DNA of 64,000 nt from Siphonodentalium dalli (lineage: Eukaryota > Mollusca > Scaphopoda > Gadilida > Siphonodentaliidae). Below the pieces are notes generated by a model that did no database searches, was not told where the DNA came from, and saw only the letters and a program-made list of their open reading frames with translations. A program made the position numbers and the translations under genes. Location of the stretch: NCBI GenBank assembly GCA_032622095.1, contig CP136065.1, forward strand, positions 51,453,949 through 51,517,948, written 5' to 3'. Of the stretch, positions 24,266-33,652 are shown piece after piece. The stretch's first letter is position 1; the number at the start of each line of letters is the position of its first letter.

Positions 24266-24324
24266 AGAAGATGGTCGCGGGTTATAGGACTCTCACTTCC
24301 CGACAAATCAAGATATCCTCGTTC

Positions 24325-24475
24325 AAGTGGGTTCACATTGGACTTATATAAGCATATATAGCTCCATATTGGACCTAAATATTCAGATAGGTTCATATTG
24401 GACCTAAATATTCTCCAAGGTTCATATTACACCTAAATATTCACACAGGTTCATATTGGACCTATTTTGATTCTA
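24325..24475. repeat. ~32-bp tandem repeat, 4-5 copies
   Basis: Unit GGTTCATATTGGACCTAAAT + ATTC..., containing a GGTTCATATTGGACC half-palindrome. Confidence 0.85.
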
Positions 24476-24539
24476 AAAATAAACCCATTGTGGACATATC
24501 TGCGTTGTTCCGTTTTATAGCGCCGGCCAGAGTGAAAAC

Positions 24540-25110
24540 ACATTATAAAGAGCGTACATCTTGTAAGTCGATTTAGATTCATATAGAGCGTAATTCAGAT
24601 TCAAATAATGCCGATATGTGCTTATTTGTGTTTTTGAAATAAGTTCAATATGAGCTTAATTTCAGAACAGGCTGGAATTTTCAGGAGTGAGATTCCAAAT
24701 TAACGATCACCGCGTCACGGTTTTCCCGGTTTTCTCTAACCTGTTTTTGGTTTCGGGCATGGTAATCCGCCGCCTCGAACAACACAAAACTCGAATTACA
24801 TCCGTGTACAGCCTGTTATCATGGAAACAATGGAAGTCGGATGAACAGGACGACCCAAAAAATAAGCACATGCACGACGGTTATAATTTAGAAATAACAT
24901 TATTAAATTATGGTAATTTCCTCAAAAATATACTAATATTATAGCATAATGATATGAATGCGATATTATTCACAAAACACGTTTTGTGTCCGAGAAAATA
25001 CAGGTAAAGAGCGCACATCTGTCGATTTATTATGCATATATGGTGAATGCCGATATGAACTTTTTTGAATTGAAATAAGTTCATATGGAGCTTATATTTC
25101 GTTGAACGTT
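24540..25110. repeat. diverged ~110-bp direct repeat pair
   Basis: 24541-24650 and 25010-25100 share TAAAGAGCG(T/C)ACATCT, GTCGATTTA, AATGCCGATATG, GAAATAAGTTCA and GAGCTTA. The DNA between has an 85-codon frame without family signature. Confidence 0.7.
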
Positions 25111-25162
25111 TATGTCCATATATGGCTTATTTCATATATAATAATGCCAATATGAGCTTAAT

Positions 25163-25684
25163 TCAAGGCACGGGCTGTGTTCGTTGCAGAAATATTCAAA
25201 TCTGTTCAAATCGCCATCAACAGAAGGAATATTAAAATATATATAGTTTTGTTCATATGCCAAACATAATCAGTATATTGTCGTCAAGACGTACGATGGT
25301 GTACGTAAACAAGAGCCTGCTCGTGTTACAGAAGTTTTGCTTCTGTTTACATAACACAGCGCAATTCTATTGGTTAATCACACACACATGATATAAATGC
25401 TCTTTATTATTTCCAAATCAGCAAAACAGTAACAAATAACGCTCTTTATGTTTACCATATCCGGATCTAAACAACAGCCAGGTTCTATAACGTTTTTTTT
25501 TTTACTTTTGTTTACATAACTAAGGAAAAACATTTGACAATAACATACTGTTTATGCCATATTTCTGATTGTATAAGAACAAAGTATGTCTATATTTTAC
25601 TATTATTTCTGTTTATGGCGGTTTTTGGCGGAGGTGAATATTTTAGCAGCATACCCACCGCCAACGCCGCGCCCGTATCTTTAA
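25163..25684 (-). mobile_element. TTAA MITE family 2, copy A
   Basis: Ends match TTAAAGGCACGGGCGGCGTT in inverted orientation (left CAAGGCACGGGCTGTGTTCG; right CCAACGCCGCGCCCGTATCT then TTAAA). The interior contains AAGCAAAACTTCTG-type sequence, two AAACGCTCTTTAT-like motifs and TGTTTACATAAC repeats shared by copies B-E. No real ORF; the frame at 25534-25884 lies on the element and its flank. Confidence 0.85.
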
Positions 25685-26827
25685 ATCTAACTACTCCCCT
25701 TTCGTCCCATTGGTTATCTTCAATTCCCAAATCTTATCTTCAATTCCCATATCTTATCTCTTGCTATCTGTTGTTGAGTGTGATCTATATTAAAATCACC
25801 ACTAAGTTATATAAAGTACAAACCAGCAAGCAAAAATTCCCGCCTGACTCGCCCGAACGGCTTTATGTAGTTCGGGAAATTTGAGCGATCTGGGAGAGGA
25901 CTTACAAAAAAGCCACAATAGGCTTGTTGTCTCATCCCATTCCAATCACCAATAATCATCCATTAGCATTTTTGTTAAAATATTCATCTTGTTTTGTATT
26001 GGGAATATATATTGTTTACACCAAAATAATATCACTATGAGGTTATTTGCGCGAGAACAGGCTGGAACGACTCGAGCTCCATCGTGATATACCTTGTTGG
26101 TAGTTGCATTTTTCATTACTTCAATGCGTCTTTTTGGGTTACAGAATATTTCGATACCGGGAAAAATTCAAAAGCGAATAACATTTATGTTCTCTTATCT
26201 ATTAATTACAATATGCGAAATTGAAAGTGTCGCGTCGGGTGACTGGGAATTCTCCACCAAACTAAGATATAAACTAAAGTCGGAACCTCTATGATGTGCC
26301 CGATTATGGCACCTTGACCCGAAACAATACCTGCCGGGTGAACGGGAAGACCCCGCAAACATCAGCATGAACCCTGGTTTATCGTGTACCGATTCGGGCT
26401 CATCGTTAATATGTTTTGTGCCGCATGCAAGATATACTTATTCCCATTGACACCCTTGTCACGAAACACTTCATCTGCTAATGGAAATCCATAATGACTA
26501 GGAAACAGCTTAACACGATGCTTTGAAGATAATTGACGCGTCGACGAGATTGAGTGTTGCGCAAATGTCATCCAAATTGAAATAAAATCCCGCCCTTCCG
26601 CGACTACTGCTCACTTATAATATGTTTCAATCTGCTCAGAGTTTTTCAGTAGCTAATAGGATTTGCTCAGCCGACGATTTTTATTCAACACGTCAGGCGT
26701 TGTACTCGTATTATCCCGAAATTCAGCACGTTACCGGCTTAATGGGATTTGTTTTAGGTTCAAGTTCAAGTCCCGAGACACAGTAAAGTAGAAGGGAAAA
26801 GGAGACGCAATAAAATAAGGAACATAT
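25685..26827. other. no gene seen; one repeat fragment
   Basis: 26090-26180 (GTTGCATTTTTCATTACTTC, GGTTACAGAATATTTCGATA) is an inverted fragment of the repeat at 51150-51605. The remainder shows nothing recognisable. Confidence 0.45.
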
Positions 26828-27351
26828 GACGCGGCGTTGGCGGTGGGTATGCTGTTAAAATATTCACATCCGTCAAAAACCGCCATAAACAGATATAATA
26901 GTAAAATATAGATACGCCTTGTTCTTATACCAATCAGAAATATGGCATAAACAGTATGTTATTGTCAAATGTCTTCCTTTGTTATGTAAACAATGTCTTC
27001 CTTTGTTATGTAAACAATAAATAACGTTACGGAACCTGGCTTTTGATATGATAAACAAAAAGAGCGTTATTTCTTACCGTTTTCCTGATATGGAAATAAT
27101 AAAGAGCGTTTATATCATTTGTGTGTGATTAACCAACATAATTGCGCTGTGTTATGTAAACAGAAGCAAAACTTCTGTAACAAGAGCTCTTGTTTACGTA
27201 CAACATCGTACGTCTTGACGACAATATACTATTTACGCGCTGATTATGTTTGGCATATGAACAAAACTGTATATATTTTAATATTCCTTCTGTTGATGGC
27301 GATTTGAACACATATTAATATTTCTGCAACGAACGCCGCCCGTGCCTTTAA
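26828..27351 (+). mobile_element. TTAA MITE family 2, copy B
   Basis: Begins GCGGCGTTGGCGGTGGGTAT and ends CGCCGCCCGTGCCTTTAA. Opposite in orientation to copy A and about 1.1 kb away from it. Carries the AAAGAGCGTT pair at about 27058-27112. Confidence 0.88.
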
Positions 27352-28220
27352 CAAGTGCACCGCAGACTCTATCGCTCACAATTAATGGTGACCTTTCTTT
27401 TTTGAGTTGGCTTAATCCGGTCTGCGATGACTCGAAAAAACCCTGTTTCATGTGGATATACTCCAGCCCATTGTGGCTCATAAATATACAAAACACCAAT
27501 CACATCCAATTTAAGATGACGGATATACAGGAATGGGTGTATTTCACAATTTAAGGGTCATACCTTTAGAAAAGACGAACGAACAAAACCTAGTATATAC
27601 ATGTGGATATTGGTATTCTATAAAAACATTCAAGCATGACCTACGATGACTGAAATACAGAGGGTCAAATTTGGAACAAAACATTTGCACACAAAGGACT
27701 TAAAATATATATGCAAGAAATAGTTGGACGAAACCGTGTTTCATGTGGATATCCCTTCGCGAAAAAGATAATATACAGTTAGAGCATTCGCGAATCATGA
27801 ATGAATTGGCAATACAGGATTGTCGCAAGACGGGTTTGCTTGGAATCATGATGGCGAACTGCAAGATCAAAATTCCATGCAGCTCTTGGGAAACTTCATT
27901 TGCACCCCGTTAAATTATAAGTTTCCAACTACCATGCAACATCTAGAATATATAGCACATATTTGAATAGTTGAACGCATCGTCAGGAGCGTTGTTGGTG
28001 ATCTTTGGTATGGGTGTCTAGCTTTGAAGTTCCAACTCTACCCCTTGTAGATCAGTACAATTCATTAGCACGCGGACCGTTGAGTTTGCTTTTTCCAACT
28101 TACATCACGAACTTCTTATCTCACTCTGCGGACATATACAACAGCATATAACTCAGGTGAAGCGGCTAAGTGGGAAGGGAGGGGGGGGGGGGTATTCAAA
28201 CATGATATTTCAATTGCACC
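27352..28220. other. no recognisable feature; poly-G run at 28181-28192
   Basis: Non-coding left flank of the giant palindromic insertion. Confidence 0.5.
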
Positions 28221-28226
28221 ACTTGA
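28221..28226. repeat. 6-bp target-site duplication, left (ACTTGA)
   Basis: ACTTGA directly precedes the left arm and the same six bases directly follow the right arm at 45632-45637; the flanks beyond differ. This marks the insertion boundary. Confidence 0.8.
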
Positions 28227-28654
28227 TGCTGCATAGACGCCTCTTGTAGGGGTAAAGGTACATTATAGAAGTACATTGGAAGTATGGGTACATATTCTAC
28301 TGCCCTATTGTCTTCCGACATCAAAGGAGATCAAAGGAAAGTACCACCGCCCCCGCACCGTATGACGTAGCGACGCGTGGGTGTTTGAGTATACACGAGT
28401 GGGTGTGGGTATTTGTATACGTCACGGTTGTGGGGGGTCCTTCAGTATATGGATGTGTACTTCACGGGCGTGGGTGTGGCTATTTGAGAATGGTTGTATA
28501 CGCTTTCGGGCCCTTGAGAACGGTACAATGGACAATCGTATACTTCCGTCATCAAAGGAAGCCGTGCAAACTGATCGTCAGATGCGAACTATATTTGAGG
28601 AACTTCATTAACAGGGGGAACCTCCCCCCTCAATTATATTCCTAATAAGTGTAT

Positions 28655-28975
28655 TACCGCATATTAAAGGTACACACGGTAATCAAAGTGTTATCAATAT
28701 TAAAGGGACACAATACATTCTGATACTCACAAAGTCAATTTAAAGACACACTCGGCTATCATTCTGTGTGAATATTAAAGTGACACAATGTGCACACAGT
28801 GCGTGAATGTCAAAGGGGAGCACTCTCAGTATAATGTTAAAGCCACACTCGGTACCCATAAACTAAATATAAAGGCACACTCCACACTCACTGTGTATGA
28901 ATGTTAAAGTGACACACGACACACAATGTGGATGAATGTTAAAGTTACACACGGCACTCGCAGTGAAAAAAAAAT
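28655..28975. repeat. degenerate ~45-bp repeats in left arm
   Basis: Repeating (A/G)TGTTAAAG(T/G)GACACA-type units separated by CACTCNCAGTGTG. The mirror lies at about 44883-45203. Confidence 0.7.
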
Positions 28976-29290
28976 GTTAAAACTTAAAAAAATTGAAATT
29001 TTTCAAAAATGAAAAAAAAAATGAAAAACTTTAAAAACTTCAATTTTTTCAAAAATAAAAAAAAAATGAAAAACTTTAAAAACTTCAAATTTTTCAAAAA
29101 ATAAAAAATAAAAGGAAAAACTTTAAAAACTTCAAATTTTTCAAAAATACAAAAAAAAAAGGAAAAACTTTAAAAACTTCAAATTTTTTCCTAACTGAAA
29201 AAAAACATGAAAAACTTCAAAAAACATAATATTTTTCCTAAAATTGACAAATAATTTTAAATGTTCAAAAATTTCAAAAAAAAATTTAGT
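28976..29290. repeat. A/T-rich ~60-bp tandem repeat in left arm
   Basis: Unit GAAAAACTTTAAAAACTTCA + AATTTTTCAAAAATA, about 5 copies. The mirror lies at about 44567-44881, where the Lys/Phe/Asn-only minus-strand frame is an artefact. Confidence 0.9.
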
Positions 29291-29581
29291 GAATAGAGTG
29301 GTGAATGAGTGTATGAGACCATCACTTCATAGATTTTCCTAGCTATCCAACTTCAAGCATTTATGAAGTATGTAGGGACACCGATCATTATACATTTTCA
29401 CAAACAGAGGCACACTAATCGGTCCAGACTGGCACACTATTCTCTTGAATTCCACATCTGTTAATAATATTTATTATAATCTATCTCTTCTGGTGCTCTA
29501 TATGCTTTCTTTAATCGTTCTGCCTTACAAATCTTTACATATTACATAACAACTCAACTCAATTATTGAATACTTCTCACA

Positions 29582-29672
29582 ACTACCCCCTCTCCCAGCA
29601 TCTCATCCCCTTTATCTCTCTCTCTCTCTCTTCTCTCTTCTCTCTCACGTCCTCTCTATGTCTCTCTCTCTG
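29582..29672. repeat. (CT)n microsatellite in left arm
   Basis: TCTCTCTC runs with interruptions, mirrored as GA runs at about 44185-44245. Confidence 0.9.
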
Positions 29673-29694
29673 GTGTATCCATGTAAACAAATTC

Positions 29695-29952
29695 TCAGAA
29701 ATCGTTTAGCGCCTTGGCCATATATATTTCAACATATCCAATAATACATATGCAGATTACCTCTAGGAAACAAGAATTTTCTAGAATGTGGAAAAACAAT
29801 AACAGTGCGTATCTCCTATAATAGAATATTCTCAAAGTCATCACGTGACCTGACAGTTGGGCAGTAAACTCATTAGAATCAACAACGCACTTTCTGTCTA
29901 TCGAAAGCACTTGTATCACATGATCTGCCAATGCATTTGGAATGTTCGCCAT
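29695..29952 (-). CDS. unidentified small ORF (left-arm copy)
   Basis: 85 codons beginning MANIPNALADHVIQVL, with an internal hydrophobic span (ALLLFFHILENSCFLEVICICIIGYV) that could cross a membrane. It starts only 4 bp after the stop of the next small ORF (29957-30214) on the same strand, a spacing seen in compact viral or transposon genomes. The predicted sequence is the same in both arms. I recognise no family, and whether it is translated is unproven. Confidence 0.35.
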   Translation of the reverse strand: MANIPNALADHVIQVLSIDRKCVVDSNEFTAQLSGHVMTLRIFYYRRYALLLFFHILENSCFLEVICICIIGYVEIYMAKALNDF

Positions 29953-29956
29953 GCCA

Positions 29957-30214
29957 TCATAATATAAGCTTCAGTTTGAATCGCCCCAGTCCATGGTCCC
30001 ATAACATGTTCTCATTTGAAGACATTTGAAGAGCGTCTGGTTTAATTTCATGGTATTGTATTGCACAATCATTCACAGAATAGATTAATGGAATCATTCT
30101 GCAATTTTCGAAGCTTAACATTCTCCAGCCATTAATTGCTCTGCTGTTTGAATCCACATTATTAAAAAGATTAAAATCTCTCGCCTGATGCGCTATAACC
30201 TTCATCACAAACAC
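29957..30214 (-). CDS. unidentified small ORF (left-arm copy)
   Basis: 85 codons. The N-terminus reads MFVMKVIAHQARDFNLF and the middle AINGWRMLSFENCRMIPLIY. Composition is protein-like and non-repetitive, with no transmembrane segment or known motif. It lies immediately upstream of 29695-29952 in the same direction. It may be a fragment of a larger former gene of the element. Mirror copy at 43643-43900. Confidence 0.35.
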   Translation of the reverse strand: MFVMKVIAHQARDFNLFNNVDSNSRAINGWRMLSFENCRMIPLIYSVNDCAIQYHEIKPDALQMSSNENMLWDHGLGRFKLKLIL

Positions 30215-30515
30215 ATGTCATTAAGTGTGCTGACAGAGGCAACAAAGCTAAGGTCTCGTCTTTCTTCCCTCGCACTATATTAAACCCTCGAGTTATCTAC
30301 CTTCTTGAATATTCCCCTTTAGTAAAGTAAATGATCTGTATACAGGTAATATTACTTTCATGGTCGTATGTAACCAAACGAGGCCCATCTCATACTCTAG
30401 CAAACATAAAACACATGTGTTGAGAATATCAAGGAGTAGCGGAAGAAAGAGAGAGGAGCAGAGAGAGAGCCAGACGTAGAGGTGTGTTGTTTTATGTCTA
30501 TATATTTCATACACA

Positions 30516-30645
30516 TACAGTAATGCCCTAATTAATCGACCCCTTATCCACAACAGAATTATTGGTATTTTCAGGATTTAGTCGGAAATATGGCTTGCTG
30601 CCATTAATCGGAAAGCTCTCACTGGGTTATGTGTGTTTTATAACC
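30516..30645. repeat. pogo/Tc1-like MITE fragment inside left arm
   Basis: TACAGTAATGCCCTAATTAA and TTTTCAGGATTTAGTCGGAA match 54915-55032 outside the insertion and 43212-43341 in the right arm. The 'TACAGTAATGCC' start resembles Tc1/mariner-pogo termini. Its presence in both arms means it was in the element before the arms were duplicated or was copied between them. Confidence 0.7.
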
Positions 30646-31329
30646 TTGGAGACGTTCGTACCGATGTTTGGTGCTGCTAGTAAATAACCAATACTTACTT
30701 CAGGCGCAACACCTGAGTCATTGGAATTCAATGCAATCCCTGGGTGAACCCTAACGGCTCACTCCCGCTCATTGGACACATGTAATCTTCAACCACGCAA
30801 TTTTTCTGGAACATGCTACATGTGGAAACATTCTATTTGACTAGTATTGAAAAATCCTTCATAATTCCAATGGCATCGTATATGGTCCGTTTAAAATACC
30901 TGTATGTGGCCCCTTTAATATATGTATCCCGACTAATGGTACACTGTTATTTCAATGGCAAACTTGATTAAATCATCTCTAACAATCGTTAAGCTTTTTT
31001 CTCTAACTACCACTTTACAATATGGTGTATATAATCGAACTATCAGGAATCAATCAACGCCTTACCCATAGATATTTGAACATACAACTGAGCGCATTTT
31101 GGGTCACATACATTACATGTACACATCACTTATGCATTTAAATCTAATTCGGCGTATCCATCAATACAAACGCTCTTTATTTCCAAAATTGTCTCAATAC
31201 CCCCTCGTTTTAATATAGATTTTAGCTATATGCTTTAATTCATATAAAATTGACGCAAATCTATGTTAAACGACAGCAGCATTATAACAAAGTAGCCATT
31301 TACCTTCAGGTAAAAAAAAAGTACCATTG

Positions 31330-31760
31330 TGTTCTCATTTTCTATCTTATCATAATGAAATTTGTCACGTGCGTGCCAGACGTCACTTAGAGGTAAGCAC
31401 CATATTTTGGTTCGAATAATTTCAATAACATGGCCGCCAGCCTATTTCGAATTTTAGATATTTAAAAAAATAAAATGTCATGTCAGGCTTATTTTCTCGT
31501 CGAACCACGGGGGTTGCTCTCCGTCACTTAGCGGACATCGTCACATATTGGGGACGAATCGGTTGAGAAATATGGCCTCCAGTGGTCATCTTTTATTTAA
31601 GTCATAAATGCACTTCGAATTTTAAAGTGTCATAGTTGGCTCATTTTTCCACCAATCGTTATGAAATTTGGCGATTACGTGCCTGACGTCACTCATATGT
31701 TATCACGAGATTTTAGTTCGAATCATACGAAAAACATGGCCGCTATTTTGTTTTAAGTCA
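31330..31760. repeat. three degenerate ~150-bp units in left arm
   Basis: The words TATGAAATTTG(G/T)C, ACGTGCCTGACGTCACT, TTGGTTCGAAT and ACATGGCCGCC recur three times with heavy divergence. Two units keep a CRE-like TGACGTCA or GACGTCAC. Mirror at about 42097-42527. Confidence 0.7.
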
Positions 31761-31977
31761 AAAAACTACAGAAGGAGGTGTAGAGTTTGGTCGTGGTATT
31801 TCTCAAGTCATTCTCATTCTGTAGTGTTATTACAAAATCACAAGATAATCGAGGAAGGTCATGCCAGAGAATAATTTCGACATGGTTTACTACACGTGGG
31901 TCGGCTTTTCCATAGCAGTAAAACTGAACGCATCTTTTAAAAATTCACACATTTTATTATTTATTAAACACAATCCA

Positions 31978-31983
31978 TTTATT
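31978..31983 (-). promoter_or_regulatory. AATAAA polyadenylation signal of left PC4-like gene
   Basis: AATAAA on the minus strand about 20 bp after the stop codon, followed by further AATAA repeats. Confidence 0.7.
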
Positions 31984-32004
31984 CCATTACATAATAATTA
32001 CAGT

Positions 32005-32526
32005 TTAAAACGAATCAGGTGTATATATTTTGCATAATTCCGGTGAACAGAAACTACACATTAAAAAGCCAAGCTGATTTTTTTTATGATCCTCTTGCAT
32101 GTAGCAGGGTACTAAAGTTTGTAGTTCCGGTACAGCCACAGTGACGTCATTAATGGTGGACATCAACTGTTCAAATTCTGAGTGGCTAAGAGTTACACCT
32201 GTCTTCGTAGGGCAAAGTCTCTCACTGTCTTTCGGGTAAAAGAATTTTCTGATGTGTACAACACTGTGTTCATGATCATAAGTCACGTGTTCATTATGTC
32301 CGATATGTATCCTTTCCAAAGAAGATCTGCTTTGTAAATGTTCATACACTTTCTGCGCGTTATCAGCTAATTCCAGCCACTGTTGTAATCTCAGGCAGGC
32401 GCCGAATTTAGTAGGGAACTTCCCCTCGTTCCATATTCTGATGTCTATATTTTTTATTCTTTTATATTCACCGACGGTAAGGTATCTATCCCGTCCTAAG
32501 TGTTTGGTGAAAATTTTAGAATTCAT
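32005..32526 (-). CDS. double PC4/p15-like single-stranded DNA-binding protein (left-arm copy)
   Basis: 173 codons, intact. Mirror of 41331-41852, where the annotation is given in full. It differs from the right-arm copy by at least one residue (Val instead of Ile after TKTG, around residue 111). Promoter and poly(A) signal are also mirrored. Two complete copies facing away from the palindrome centre means the insertion retains two potentially expressible genes. Confidence 0.7.
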   Translation of the reverse strand: MNSKIFTKHLGRDRYLTVGEYKRIKNIDIRIWNEGKFPTKFGACLRLQQWLELADNAQKVYEHLQSRSSLERIHIGHNEHVTYDHEHSVVHIRKFFYPKDSERLCPTKTGVTLSHSEFEQLMSTINDVTVAVPELQTLVPCYMQEDHKKNQLGFLMCSFCSPELCKIYTPDSF

Positions 32527-32583
32527 GGTATCGTTTCGATGAACGCTGAACTGAAAATGTCGGAGACACGTGGATGTATTACG

Positions 32584-32608
32584 TTTATACCCTATATGAC
32601 GTCATTGG
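32584..32608 (-). promoter_or_regulatory. CCAAT-CRE-TATA core promoter of left PC4-like gene
   Basis: Mirror of 41249-41273: CCAATGACGTCA then TATAAA on the minus strand, about 58 bp before the ATG. Confidence 0.65.
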
Positions 32609-32851
32609 GCGGTCCCATCGCAACAGTTTCAAAGTATATAATCCAATCAGATTGCCCCCGGAATCGCATTAGCCAAATATGGAAGGGCCAATCATGTTTC
32701 GATCAGAGGGAACTCTCAGACAGTGGCTCGGAAGTACATTAGCTAAATACAGAATAAAGGGGTTTCGGGGTAAACTGTCTCGGCCTATAGGAAGGGCCGG
32801 AAATGACACGCAACTGTGATTCAGGGTATTCACAACGCAGGTATGAATCAT

Positions 32852-33652
32852 TTAACCAAAAGTTTTGGCATAGGCACGCACTACGCTTCTGCACAAGGGA
32901 CAAGTCTCAGAACCGAGCGCAAACATGCCACACATTGATACGTGTCCACGTGGTAAAAGCACACAGTTGTTATTATTCTCTAGACAAATGATACATTTGC
33001 ATTCTTCAGAAACGTCTACTGTCGTATCAGGCCAGTCATCTTCATAGGAACCAGACAGTCTCTCATCGTTTATTTCAGTCATTTCTTCGAAATTAACGGT
33101 AAGGTCATCTATTGAAAATGTATTCATTTCTTGAACAGAGGCACTATCCACGGGACGTTGCAATGAAAAAATTCCTGGTACATCGGGGATTTTCATTAAA
33201 TATCTCGGTCTGTTCCCCTGTTTATATCTATCTTCAGGCAGGAAACGTTGCAACTAATTGAGATAGCTACAATTTGGAAAGAAACGGTAATGTTCATATA
33301 TAGCTACAATTTGGAAAGAAACGGTAATGTTCAGTTCGAGGATCATCTCTCTTTTCCCATTGCCACAACCTACATCCGCAACTATAACATATGGTTTACA
33401 GCGGTCTTTGTGAAAAAGAAACCAGCTCCAGCTATTTTAGCAGCCTCCACGGGCGAGGTCCAGTTTTCGAAAGAAGCTAATCTCGAGTGAAAATTTCGAA
33501 ACTCTGGGTATGACGGTTTCCAAGCCACAGTAAGACCATACAAATTTAAAAGTTCTGGTATCGTGCTTACACTATTATCGCTCGAATCAGCTGCGTGCGG
33601 CGGGATATCCATCACCTGTTGTTTCTCCCCCACCCTGACAAGCATTATGAAC
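32852..33652 (-). pseudogene. broken IAP-like gene, BIR plus degenerate RING (left-arm copy)
   Basis: Mirror of 40205-41005 with the same lesions (frame changes in the BIR, 33-bp tandem duplication, in-frame stop, missing RING ligands). Only sporadic substitutions separate the copies, e.g. Val versus Leu in the PD(V/L)PGIF linker. Described in full at the right-arm entry. Confidence 0.7.
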
